A stretch of 54,216 nucleotides of DNA, from the NCBI GenBank assembly GCA_016182435.1, contig JACPGN010000210.1, forward strand, positions 1 to 54,216, read 5' to 3'. This document shows positions 16,690 to 25,452 of the stretch, piece by piece; positions within the stretch are counted from its first letter, which is position 1; each line of letters begins with the position of its first letter. The notes below the pieces were generated by a model, which was given only the letters and a program-made list of their open reading frames with translations, made no database searches and was not told the origin of the DNA. This DNA is from Lentisphaerota bacterium. Lineage in GTDB: Bacteria > Verrucomicrobiota > Kiritimatiellia > JAAZAB01. A program made the position numbers and the translations under genes.

Positions 16690-17772
16690 ATGAGCATAGC
16701 ATTTGACGCTGCCCGGTGGAGCCAGGTTAAAGAGGTGACCCGCGAATGGTGGGCGGGGCGCCTGAAGCGGCCCCTGATTCAAATCCGGCTCCAGGGACGC
16801 GACCCCCAGCGGCCGGCGCCACGGCATCCGTTCCGGTGGGTTACGGCACAATACTCCGAGTCCATAACACCGGAAGAAATCGTGGACGTGTGGGACTATG
16901 AGTTGTCTAAAACGGAATATCTCGGCGACGCTTTCCCGGATATCTGGCCGAATTTCGGGCCGGGCATCATCGCCGGTTTTATGGGCGCCCGGGTCAAGCC
17001 GGAGGAGCATACGGTCTGGTTCGAGCCGGCTGAAATGACGCCGCCGGCCGACTTGAATTTTGCCTTCAATCCGGATAACATCTGCTTCCACCATGTGCGC
17101 GATATCTGCCGCGCGGCGCAAGAGCGCTGGCAGGGACTGGTCCAGGTCGGCATGACCGACTTGGGCGGCAACCTGGATATCCTGGCGGCGTTCCGCCCCG
17201 GCGAGTCGCTTTTGTTGGACTTGTACGATCACCCGGAGGACGTCAAGCGGTTGACCTGGCAGGCGCACGACGCCTGGTGGCGGTATTTTGACGAGCTCAA
17301 TGCCGTGTTGCGTCCGCTCAATCCGGGCTATACCACCTGGTCTCCTATTTTTTCGGAAGCCCCTTTTTATATGCTCCAGTGCGACTTCGCCTACATGATC
17401 GGTCCCGACATGTTCGATGAATTTGTAAAACCGGAACTGCTGGCCTCCTGCCGCCGGCTGGAACACGCCATTTATCATCTGGATGGTCCCGGCCAACTCC
17501 CCCATCTGGATTCCCTGCTGACGATCCCCGAGTTGAAAGGGGTTCAGTGGGGTCCGGGAGCGGGCCAGCCGGACGATTCGCATTGGCCGGAGGTGTACCG
17601 TAAAATACGCGATGCCGGCAAGCGGATTCATCTGGTGGGAGGCATAGCCCAGCTCGATGCCGTGGCCCGTCAGTTGGGATCGGCTGAGGGGATTGTCGTT
17701 TATGATACGTTGCCGCTGTCCCGCAAAGCCGAGGCCGAAGCATTGCTTCGCCGGCACGGCGTTATGTGTTGA
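16690..17772 (+). CDS. UroD-like protein (uroporphyrinogen decarboxylase/methyltransferase superfamily)
   Basis: A 360-residue protein resembling the UroD/MtaA/CmuA barrel superfamily: VGMTDLGGNLDILAAF, a long helix after the DLYDHPE segment, ISPIFSEAPF-type strand (WSPIFSEAPFYMLQCDFAYM), YHLDGPGQLPHLDSLL and a final KRIHLVGG strand. True UroD makes coproporphyrinogen; relatives in this superfamily transfer methyl groups to or from corrinoids or thiols. The context of sugar-degrading genes, with no haem gene nearby, argues against haem synthesis. A role in demethylating methylated sugars is speculative. A second, divergent member is at 26835-27953. No strong ribosome-binding site precedes the ATG. 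Confidence 0.7.
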   Translation: MSIAFDAARWSQVKEVTREWWAGRLKRPLIQIRLQGRDPQRPAPRHPFRWVTAQYSESITPEEIVDVWDYELSKTEYLGDAFPDIWPNFGPGIIAGFMGARVKPEEHTVWFEPAEMTPPADLNFAFNPDNICFHHVRDICRAAQERWQGLVQVGMTDLGGNLDILAAFRPGESLLLDLYDHPEDVKRLTWQAHDAWWRYFDELNAVLRPLNPGYTTWSPIFSEAPFYMLQCDFAYMIGPDMFDEFVKPELLASCRRLEHAIYHLDGPGQLPHLDSLLTIPELKGVQWGPGAGQPDDSHWPEVYRKIRDAGKRIHLVGGIAQLDAVARQLGSAEGIVVYDTLPLSRKAEAEALLRRHGVMC

Positions 17773-17814
17773 TTAACCAACGGGTTTTGTTACAAAAACA
17801 AGGAATAGGATATC

Positions 17815-19725
17815 ATGTTGATTCATGAGCGCAGTTTAATTGGCGTGGATTCTTTGCAGCCGGTCGCGGTATTTGCCGCCAACGAATTGGAGCGCTATTG
17901 CCGGTTGATGACCGGCAACATATTGAAATTTTCGGCAACGTCCGCCGGCGCTCCCGGAAATATCGTCATCGCCGGAGTGGGCGACGCCTTGTGGCCGCGA
18001 GTGCCGCCCGAAATCAAGGCGCTAAGCGGCGGGATCGAAAATGACGGGTTCGGGTGCGGTGTGCTGAACGATTGCCTGTGGATCACGGCCAAAGAACCGC
18101 GCGGCCTGCTGTTCGGGGTTTACGACCTCTTAGAGCATGGCGGCGGTGTGGGCTTTGGCGGGCCGCATGCCGGCGAAGAATATGCGCCGCGCTTGGACAC
18201 GTGGGAGGTTGCCGTGCCATTTGCGATTCAAAATCCCGATTTAAGGCTCCGCGTCATAGGCTTGCATAATCATTGTTTCGCGTCGTCGCCCGACTGTCCG
18301 TTCGACTGGAACAAGTCCATTGACTGGTTCGCCAAGCGGAAATTAAACGGACTGCAGGTCTCGCTCGACACCTACCGGGAATGCCGCGGGACAATCTTGA
18401 AAGCCTTGACTCAGCGCGGGCTGATTGTGGAGGTCGGCGGGCATTCGTTTCCAGCGCTGATCCGCAGGGATGAATATTTTCAATCCCATCCGGAATTCTA
18501 CGCCAGGGATGCGGCCGGAAAAGTTTATCCCGGGAACTTTTGCTATGCTAATCCCGCGTTGCGCGCAGAATTGTGCGCGAAGATCGCCGGGGTGCTCGCG
18601 GCTTGCCCGGAAATAACGATTTTCGATCTCTGGCCCGCGGATGGGGCGCCCTTCTGTCAGTGCGCCCAATGCCGCGAAAAAACGCCCGTCGAATGGCTGG
18701 TGCTGGTTAACCGCCAGATCGCCGGGGAAGTCGGCGGAAAGTTTCCGCGGGTGGAGTTCACGCATTTGATCTACGACGCTTTTGTGGCCCCGCCCAAGCT
18801 TGCCCAGCCGTTCCCCAAGAATCTGCAAGCCCAGTTTTGCGATTATTACGACCGGATCCATTCGCGCCCGATTTACGATTATTTTTGCTCGCGGGTGGAG
18901 ATGGCCGCGCCGGAAGTGCTTGCCGCCGTGACTCCCGACCGCCCCCTGCGCTCGCACCGGCGGCTTTGCGAGGACCTGGCGGCCTGGACGGAGTTGACCG
19001 CCGATAACTCCGGCCTTTTCACTTATTACAGCACCCTGGTCATTTTGCAGGTCATCACGTTCCGGAGCGATATAATTCGCCGGGACGTCGCCTATTGCAA
19101 GGCCGCCGGCCTCAAGGGGTTCACGGAATGTCTGTGCCATCCGGAACGCTGGATGAATATGGCGCTGACGCTGACGGCGCTGGGCGAACTTTCCTGGAAT
19201 CGGCGCGTGGCCAACGCGGCGATCGTCGGGCGATTTGCGCGCGGCATGTTCGGGCCGGGAACGGAAGAAACGATCGGCGCCTATTACCGGATTTTGGACG
19301 AACTGTTGAACCAGCCCGCGTTCATGGGGTTTTATCCGTTGGACCTGATGTCGCGGAATCCGAGGGAAGCGCTTAAGTTTGCCGGATTTATCGAGCGGCT
19401 GGTGGAGCCGACCCGTCAATACTATGAGGAAATGTTCGCGCAATTGCGCCAAATCATAGGCCGACTTGAGGCCGTCGCCTCCGTTAATCCTAAGTCCGCA
19501 AGCGAACTGCGCATGGCCACGGAACAACTGGAAATCTTCTTTAACCTGTGTTTCGCGTTTTACCTGGCCTTTGGCTATGAATCCGCGGGCAAGCGGGAAC
19601 AAGCGCGGGCGCAATTAAAACGGGCCGAGTCGTTGATCGCCCAGTATTGCGCGCATGCTTACTCTATGAGATTGACAAACAAAGATGAACTCAGTTATTA
19701 TCAAAACTTGTTGGCGAAGCCGTAA
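17815..19725 (+). CDS. DUF4838/alpha-glucuronidase-like glycosidase
   Basis: A 636-residue protein. The first 125 residues form the small alpha/beta domain found ahead of GH67/GH20-like barrels (FAANELERYCRLMTG, ending RGLLFGVYDLLEHGGGVGF). A TIM barrel follows: SIDWFAKRKLNGLQVSLD, VGGHSFPALI, HPEFYARDAAGK, FDLWPADGAPFCQCAQC with a CxCxxC-like cluster typical of DUF4838 proteins, and a helical C-terminus. Such proteins are thought to act on acidic or amino-sugar glycans. No signal peptide is evident. AAGGAATAGGA precedes the ATG. Specificity and the catalytic carboxylates are not assigned. Confidence 0.75.
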   Translation: MLIHERSLIGVDSLQPVAVFAANELERYCRLMTGNILKFSATSAGAPGNIVIAGVGDALWPRVPPEIKALSGGIENDGFGCGVLNDCLWITAKEPRGLLFGVYDLLEHGGGVGFGGPHAGEEYAPRLDTWEVAVPFAIQNPDLRLRVIGLHNHCFASSPDCPFDWNKSIDWFAKRKLNGLQVSLDTYRECRGTILKALTQRGLIVEVGGHSFPALIRRDEYFQSHPEFYARDAAGKVYPGNFCYANPALRAELCAKIAGVLAACPEITIFDLWPADGAPFCQCAQCREKTPVEWLVLVNRQIAGEVGGKFPRVEFTHLIYDAFVAPPKLAQPFPKNLQAQFCDYYDRIHSRPIYDYFCSRVEMAAPEVLAAVTPDRPLRSHRRLCEDLAAWTELTADNSGLFTYYSTLVILQVITFRSDIIRRDVAYCKAAGLKGFTECLCHPERWMNMALTLTALGELSWNRRVANAAIVGRFARGMFGPGTEETIGAYYRILDELLNQPAFMGFYPLDLMSRNPREALKFAGFIERLVEPTRQYYEEMFAQLRQIIGRLEAVASVNPKSASELRMATEQLEIFFNLCFAFYLAFGYESAGKREQARAQLKRAESLIAQYCAHAYSMRLTNKDELSYYQNLLAKP

Positions 19726-19807
19726 GAGAATTGATCCAATCCGAATTGTAATAAATGCCATGCGGTGGCCGGCAAGGGCAAACGTCTTAATAAAAAAAGG
19801 GGGCAAT

Positions 19808-21256
19808 ATGCGCGGTAAAATGACATTGGCCATCGGGCTGGCGTTAAGCGCGTTGAATCTTTTCGCCATAACCAACTACGTCTCGCTTTCCGGCACCAAC
19901 GATGTCGCCGGCAAATACAACACCTGGGCGGGCGCGGCGACCAACATCCAGCTTGCCCTCAGTGTGGCAACCAACGGCAATGTGATCCTGATCACCAATG
20001 GCACGCACGCGCTTGCCACCAATCTGACGGTAAGTGTATCGATCACATTCCGCAGTTTCAACAACGGGCAAACGGACCCGACCAACACCATCATCTCCGG
20101 TTCCGGCGAATACTACGCTAACGGCGGTTGTTTTTACGTTGCGGCGGCTAATGTGGTCTTTGACGGTCTCACGATTGCCGACGGCCGCGTGTATAGTGGG
20201 GCTGGGGCATCCGGGAATGGCGGGGGCATCTATGTTGGCAACTATGGCGGATTCCTCATTACCAATTGTATCGTCACTCGCAACATGTCCAATCATAGGG
20301 GCATGGGCATCTATTTGGAAGCAGGGGGAACAGTAAAAAACTGCCAGATTATTACCAATTCGGTCAATTCCACTAATGCTTACGGTTACGGTGTCGGCAT
20401 TTATGCCAATTACATCGCGCGGATCGCAAATTGCGCGATCATGTCCAATGCGACGACGGTCGCAGGGAGTCTTGGGGGCGGCCTTTACCTCTCCGGGACC
20501 GGGCACACGGTGAGCAACTGCATCATCAGTAAGAACGTGGTCACCCAAGGTGACGGCGGGGGTATTTGGTTCGGCGGCGGCACGGTCAATAATTGCACCA
20601 TCGCCGGCAACTCGGCCAACAACTCGGCCGTTGCTGCTGGCTTCGGCGGCGGCGCTTATGTAACTGGCGCGAGCATCTTCGAAAACACGATAATCAGCAA
20701 TAATTACGCTGGGGTTAGATACGCTGCCGACCGCCCTGGCGGCGGTCTTTATATCAACGCCGCGACGACCTTGCGGAACTGCCTGATCAGTGGGAATGGG
20801 TACATCGGCATTTGGGTGCAGGCAACCGGCTCTAATGTGATTCTGGATTCCTGCACCATCGCCAATAATTATCGTTATAACTCGAGCCCGGCGATAGATG
20901 GGCCGGGGACGCTGAATTCGCTTTTCGTCACCAACTGTGTGATCAGCGCTAATCCCGGCGGCGGTTCCAATCAACTTAACAACATCAATACGAATAATTT
21001 CTATTACAGTTGCGTGACGGATACAGTCATGCAGGCTAATGCGGGGAACATCACCGCTGATCCGCTATTTGTGGACACCAACAGCAATTTCCGCCTACAG
21101 ATGAATTCGCCCGCCATCAACACCGGCATCAACGAAGCCTGGATGCCCGGCGCGGTGGATTTGGATGGGAAACGCCGTTTGGACAACTTTTCCCAACAGG
21201 CGGACGTGGGCTGTTACGAGTATCTGCCCGTGGGCACGACGTTCAAATTCCGCTGA
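19808..21256 (+). CDS. Secreted right-handed beta-helix protein with choice-of-anchor Q-like end
   Basis: A 482-residue secreted protein. The start at 19808 has an AGGGGGC ribosome-binding site and gives a signal peptide (MTLAIGLALSALNLFA). The body is a chain of short turns rich in Asn, Gly and Thr (GGGIYVGNYGGFLITNCIV, GGGLYLSGTGHTVSNCII, GGGIWFGGGTVNNCTIAGN), the signature of a parallel beta-helix as in pectate-lyase-like proteins. The C-terminus (ADPLFVDTNSNFRLQMNSPA, then DVGCYEY) matches the choice-of-anchor Q module. It could bind or cleave polysaccharide at the cell surface; no catalytic site is identifiable. It ends the plus-strand carbohydrate run. Confidence 0.85.
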   Translation: MRGKMTLAIGLALSALNLFAITNYVSLSGTNDVAGKYNTWAGAATNIQLALSVATNGNVILITNGTHALATNLTVSVSITFRSFNNGQTDPTNTIISGSGEYYANGGCFYVAAANVVFDGLTIADGRVYSGAGASGNGGGIYVGNYGGFLITNCIVTRNMSNHRGMGIYLEAGGTVKNCQIITNSVNSTNAYGYGVGIYANYIARIANCAIMSNATTVAGSLGGGLYLSGTGHTVSNCIISKNVVTQGDGGGIWFGGGTVNNCTIAGNSANNSAVAAGFGGGAYVTGASIFENTIISNNYAGVRYAADRPGGGLYINAATTLRNCLISGNGYIGIWVQATGSNVILDSCTIANNYRYNSSPAIDGPGTLNSLFVTNCVISANPGGGSNQLNNINTNNFYYSCVTDTVMQANAGNITADPLFVDTNSNFRLQMNSPAINTGINEAWMPGAVDLDGKRRLDNFSQQADVGCYEYLPVGTTFKFR

Positions 21257-21554
21257 TCGGCATCCGCCGGCGGCGTGCCATCCCCGGCCGAACATTTTAT
21301 CCTAAAAAAAGCCGTTGAATATCCAATAACCAACACTCAACACCCAATATCCAATGAAATACGGGGACATTCACTTGGAAATTGGACATTCCTTGTTGGA
21401 TATTGGGTATTCGAACGTTTCACTCATTGGGTGTGGTGATTCTGATGCGTAGCGGCAGCTGTAGGTCGTTTATATAACAAGCATTGCAATGTGCGACGCG
21501 AACTGCGGAGTAGTTGAACTGCTCCATTTAGAATTACTGTGGGTTTAAGTCGAA
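21257..21554. other. Intergenic region with CCAATATCC-type inverted repeat
   Basis: No gene is seen here. The left part (21317-21356) has GAATATCCAATAACC and CACCCAATATCCAATG; the right part (21371-21413) has the opposite strand of the same words, CTTGTTGGATATTGGG and TATTCGA. The arms face each other around a short AT-rich centre, forming a roughly 100-bp dispersed inverted repeat. The remainder, 21421-21554, shows nothing I can name. It separates two convergent gene ends, so it may act as a bidirectional transcription barrier. Confidence 0.6.
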
Positions 21555-22961
21555 CTACGACCCGCTCCGCGTTATCCACACGCCCCGCAACGCTTTTTTC
21601 GGCGCGGCGCCCGGATGCTCGATCCAGCTTTGCAGGTCGTACACCAGCAGGATCCGGCCGGGGCGGACCTCGACAAAGTTTACGTTCTCCAAGCCGAGGA
21701 AATTCCCGTTAAGCAGGTCCTGCCGCGCCCAGGGCATGTCTTCCTTCTTCACCCCGGACACGATGGCGGACATATAGCTCACCAGATCCGTTCGCACGGT
21801 CTCGGGCTTGGCGTTGACCTTTAGTGTCAGCGTTTCACCTTCCCAGATATCCAGCCGCTCCCCAATCTCCCACTGTGCGCCCGTGCCGGGAGCCGCGAAC
21901 ACCAGGTACATGCCGGGCCGGCCGGTCGCCATGGCCAGGGCGCCGTCCGCCAGCTTGCGGATCACCGGGAAAATGCCCCGCATGCGGGAGTCAATCGCCC
22001 GCATGGGGGTCCAGGTCCGGCCGGAATCCGAAGACCACGTCTGGAGCAGCGGACTGCCGCCATGCCCGTTGCGCACGGCGGTGTAGATGCGTCCGTCATC
22101 CAGCAGGACCGGAAACGCCTCGCCAAAAACCTCGGAAGGATTTGTGGCCGGACTCATTTGCGCCAGATACGTCCAATGCACGCCGTTGTCCTCGGACCGC
22201 GCGGCAAAAAGCTGGATGCCCGAGATGGGATTTTGCCCGTCCGTAGTGCCTTGGAAGATATTCAACAACGCGCCGTCCGGGAGCCGGAGGCACGAGGCGC
22301 ATAACGGACCATGGTAGGCGAACTCGGCGTCGGCCCATTCACCCGACTTCCAACCAGCGGCGATAAGCCCATCTTTCCAGACGCCGATCGTCTTGTCATT
22401 CAGCGGTTCTTTGCCGTAATTTTTTCCCCACGCCTCGTAATTCTCGCGGATTGTATAATAGCGTTCCCGGTCGTGCGCATATTCCGCCCACTGCACCGGG
22501 CCAAAGGTCTTGCCGCCGTCGCCGGAATCCCGGTATGGGAAAATGAAGCGCTTGGGCTTGCTGTTCCTGACGGCGAAACTGACGGTGCTGTACATGCGGG
22601 TGACGCCTCCACCCATGTCCATCGTTAAACCGCACGACAGTATGGGATTGTCTTCCGGCCGCCAGGTCTTGCCGCCGTCGGAGGAGCGCAGCAGTTTTGA
22701 GGTCGCGAAAAACACGTCGCCCTTGTCGAGATAGTTCACCAAGAGGTCGCCGCAAGGCAGGGAATACAACAAGGGAATCATCAACTCGCCCTTGTCCTTG
22801 GAGAAGATCGTGAACGGCGTCCCCAACTTCCATTGCTTCGAATAGTTCATGTGATCTCCTTTCGAACCGGATGCGCGCTCCTGCGCGACGGCGGGCAAGG
22901 ACGCGTATGTCGTTAGCAAGCCGCAGAACAGGCATATCGAATGTCGCAGTAAACCAGCCAT
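21555..22961 (-). CDS. BNR/sialidase-like beta-propeller, possibly secreted
   Basis: A 468-residue six-bladed sialidase-fold protein. Asp-box repeats are visible: SSDGGKTW (about 94), SEDNGVHW (about 257) and SSDSGRTW (about 306). The family includes exo-sialidases and other exo-glycosidases that act outside the cell. The first ATG has GAGGAG upstream and yields a signal peptide (SICLFCGLLTTYASLPAVAQ). A second in-frame ATG at 22850 (codon 38) has a strong AAAGGAG eight bases before it and would give a cytoplasmic form of 431 residues. Both starts look usable. The sialidase Arg triad was not assigned, so true sialidase activity is uncertain. Confidence 0.8.
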   Translation of the reverse strand: MAGLLRHSICLFCGLLTTYASLPAVAQERASGSKGDHMNYSKQWKLGTPFTIFSKDKGELMIPLLYSLPCGDLLVNYLDKGDVFFATSKLLRSSDGGKTWRPEDNPILSCGLTMDMGGGVTRMYSTVSFAVRNSKPKRFIFPYRDSGDGGKTFGPVQWAEYAHDRERYYTIRENYEAWGKNYGKEPLNDKTIGVWKDGLIAAGWKSGEWADAEFAYHGPLCASCLRLPDGALLNIFQGTTDGQNPISGIQLFAARSEDNGVHWTYLAQMSPATNPSEVFGEAFPVLLDDGRIYTAVRNGHGGSPLLQTWSSDSGRTWTPMRAIDSRMRGIFPVIRKLADGALAMATGRPGMYLVFAAPGTGAQWEIGERLDIWEGETLTLKVNAKPETVRTDLVSYMSAIVSGVKKEDMPWARQDLLNGNFLGLENVNFVEVRPGRILLVYDLQSWIEHPGAAPKKALRGVWITRSGS

Positions 22962-23018
22962 ACAGTTTTCTCCTCAATTCGGGCGTTGCCCACAACCCAA
23001 CCGGCGAAGCTGTCCGCA

Positions 23019-23055
23019 ACCCTCGCCCTGGGCCTCTCCCTGTGGGAGCGGGAGA
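23019..23055. repeat. Short CTCTCCC/GGGAG palindromic repeat
   Basis: CCTCGCCCTGGGCCTCTCCC followed by TGTGGGAGCGGGAG resembles a dispersed hairpin common in environmental genomes. It occupies most of the gap between the sialidase-like gene and the gene upstream of it on the minus strand. Confidence 0.5.
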
Positions 23056-23063
23056 CTATCTTG

Positions 23064-25361
23064 TTATTTGTCAGCGTTCGGGGCGGTTAAGGCGCTAATC
23101 TTCCGTTCCACCGCCGGCAGGAATTCACCGATCTCACCCCGAATCAGCCGCAGTTTGGCGCGGAGCATGTCGAGCAAATGCGGGAACGTGTGGTCCATGC
23201 CGTAATAGAAATCCAGGCGCATATCTGCCCGGGCTAACGGCAGCGCCTGGCGTGTGTTCCGTTGCTCATCGCGCAGCACCGCGCTCCACTTCGCGCAAAG
23301 CGCGAGTCCTTCTTCTACTTCGCCCGGTGTTTGCGCCGGCTGTGCCGCAAGGGCGGTCAGGCGGTCGCGCAGGATGCACGACGCGTAGAAATTCGCCTCT
23401 GTCCGAGCCGTGTGATAAAACCAGCGGATCTGGCCGGTTTCCGCCTGATAGGGCATTCGGCATCGCTCGGGAACCGCCGCCGCAGTCTTGTTGATCTCGC
23501 GGACGGCCTGGTCGAGTAAGTCCGCCATCTTACGGTAACACCTGAGCAACGCCGGCGCGTTAGGAGCTTCCCTCCAGAACGTCGGTTCCGATTTCAGCCC
23601 CTCTGCGTCCGTAATCTCCGCGTGGAACAGGTACCGCCCGTAAAACACTTTGGGCAATTCGGCGTTCCGGTCGGCGCACATGGGGTGCGCGGGCCCGAGA
23701 TAGTGAGGCCCGCAGTAGTAGCCCGGAATCTCCGGCGACCAGGCAATGGCCTCGGAAACCAACCGCCACGCCTTGCGCAACGCCGGCCCGGCATCCGGCC
23801 CCGCCACACGGTCCGCCAGCATGCCGAGAATCCATTCGGCGTTGCGGCAGGGATCCCACCACATCCATTGACCGCTCTCGGCGGCGACACTTGCGTAGAA
23901 ATTGCGGAAGGCCGGGGCCACTATGGCGCCAAAGGCGCCGCAGGCCGCCAGCGCTTCAGCGCGGTCGAACCACCGATCCAGGCATGGGACGTCCGCCAGT
24001 CGTGCTGCCTCAAAGGCGAGTTCCGGCTCGCTCTTCAAAAGAACGGGAATGCCGCTCCTCCGGCAGAGGCTGATTTGTTCCTTCGCTCGCGGGCAGGGGC
24101 CGATGGCGTCAATGCTGTAGTCCCAAGCGAGTTTGCAAAGTCCATACGGTTTCTCCACGAACTCCTCCTTCTCGATCTCCGTCAGGATGGCGGCGCCCGG
24201 ACCCAACTTCTGAATCATCTTCGGGAGCGCCCCGTCCGCCGCCCAGACATGTTCGGCCGAGTAAGGCCAGGCCATGACGCGCGCATTGGAATTCACTGTT
24301 CGCGCCGCCTGCGCCATGCCGTTGATAAGGTTCGCCACAACGGTGTCGGGCCCCAGCGCCTCGCAGCGCGGGCACGTAGTGTGCCCGTTCGGCGCTCCGT
24401 ATGGACGCATGAAACAGTGGTAGAATCCTTCGCCTCCGATGATAACGCCCATCCACCACAAGCCGGGAATCGTCCGGAAGAGCTCTGCGACACTCTCCGC
24501 CAGCCAGCGGCGGACCAGCGGGTGCTCGGTGCACATGATGTGCTCGCCGTCTTTCTGCCAGGTCAGCGGTCCCCGGATCTCCGGATGATTTAGAAAGACC
24601 GGATCATCCTTTGGAAACTTCTTGGCGGTGTTCACCCAACAGTAGGTCTTCAAGCCATATAGCGCGGCCTCGTCGGCAATTCGGCGCAACCTGGAGAGAG
24701 CTTCCGGATTGCGGCGCGCGGCCAGTTCCGGGATCGCATCGCTTGTTGAAAGCTCAAAAAGGCTCGCCCACGGCAACAGGACGGTGTTGAATCCCATGAA
24801 AATCAGATCGCGACAGGAACCGAGCCACGGCAGAACGCCGATCCGCACGGCCAGCCGCGGCCGGTAGACCTGTTGCCGGATATCCAGAAATGGCGCCTGA
24901 CGCAGCCCCATCAGATTCACGATCCGCGCGATTCCGTCGCGCAATCCCTCCGGGTCATGGCCATGCACAACAATCCGGTCGGAGGCTACGCGCAAGGTGA
25001 AGCTCTCCGGCACCGCCGGATCGCCGCCGCCTTCATCCAGCAGCGAGAGGGTGTGGGTCGCACCATCCGGCTGAACGGCTATGACTTCCCTGACGGGCGC
25101 CGGAACAACCATGCTCTGCTCTAAAAACTCCGCCAGATGACGGGCCATTCGCTTGGACACCGGATCGGCGTTTGAGCCGATGTGGATCGTCCACGCCTCC
25201 GTGATGGCCGCATCACTCGCATCCGGATGCGCCTGCGGGTTACGGCTAAACCGGGAGAAATAGTCCTTTGACAAAGCGCTGAATGGGCTGGCCGCATAGG
25301 CGGCAGCCCCCTCCTGCGCCAGTCGCGATTGGATTTGCGCCAAGGTTTCAGGTGGTGTCAT
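23064..25361 (-). CDS. GH20/alpha-glucuronidase-like TIM-barrel protein
   Basis: About 765 residues from the ATG at 25361; the frame is open to 25412, which would add 17 residues, and neither start has a clear ribosome-binding site. An N-terminal alpha/beta domain (about 60-150) ends with VHGHDPEGLRDGIARIVNLMG, as in GH20/GH67-type enzymes. A TIM barrel follows (LIFMGFNTVLLPW, LYGLKTYCWVNT, GLWWMGVIIGGEGFYHCF, CPRCEALGPD with CxxC), then a helical C-terminal region rich in Arg and Leu. It is predicted to hydrolyse an acidic or amino-sugar glycoside in the cytoplasm. Gene order puts it at the head of a unit with the sialidase-like gene. No exact family is recognised, and the catalytic residues are not assigned. 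Confidence 0.65.
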   Translation of the reverse strand: MTPPETLAQIQSRLAQEGAAAYAASPFSALSKDYFSRFSRNPQAHPDASDAAITEAWTIHIGSNADPVSKRMARHLAEFLEQSMVVPAPVREVIAVQPDGATHTLSLLDEGGGDPAVPESFTLRVASDRIVVHGHDPEGLRDGIARIVNLMGLRQAPFLDIRQQVYRPRLAVRIGVLPWLGSCRDLIFMGFNTVLLPWASLFELSTSDAIPELAARRNPEALSRLRRIADEAALYGLKTYCWVNTAKKFPKDDPVFLNHPEIRGPLTWQKDGEHIMCTEHPLVRRWLAESVAELFRTIPGLWWMGVIIGGEGFYHCFMRPYGAPNGHTTCPRCEALGPDTVVANLINGMAQAARTVNSNARVMAWPYSAEHVWAADGALPKMIQKLGPGAAILTEIEKEEFVEKPYGLCKLAWDYSIDAIGPCPRAKEQISLCRRSGIPVLLKSEPELAFEAARLADVPCLDRWFDRAEALAACGAFGAIVAPAFRNFYASVAAESGQWMWWDPCRNAEWILGMLADRVAGPDAGPALRKAWRLVSEAIAWSPEIPGYYCGPHYLGPAHPMCADRNAELPKVFYGRYLFHAEITDAEGLKSEPTFWREAPNAPALLRCYRKMADLLDQAVREINKTAAAVPERCRMPYQAETGQIRWFYHTARTEANFYASCILRDRLTALAAQPAQTPGEVEEGLALCAKWSAVLRDEQRNTRQALPLARADMRLDFYYGMDHTFPHLLDMLRAKLRLIRGEIGEFLPAVERKISALTAPNADK

Positions 25362-25452
25362 AATTTTGTCGATATACTGAATTGCTGTGGCACGCCTTTG
25401 GCGAGTCGTCAACCTGCCGTCTATAGCCTACAGTCCTTAGCCCAATTTCAAC

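Noticed and set aside
16690..17772. Haem biosynthesis hemE
   Set aside because: The sequence is only distantly UroD-like and the neighbours are sugar genes, so a haem role is not supported.
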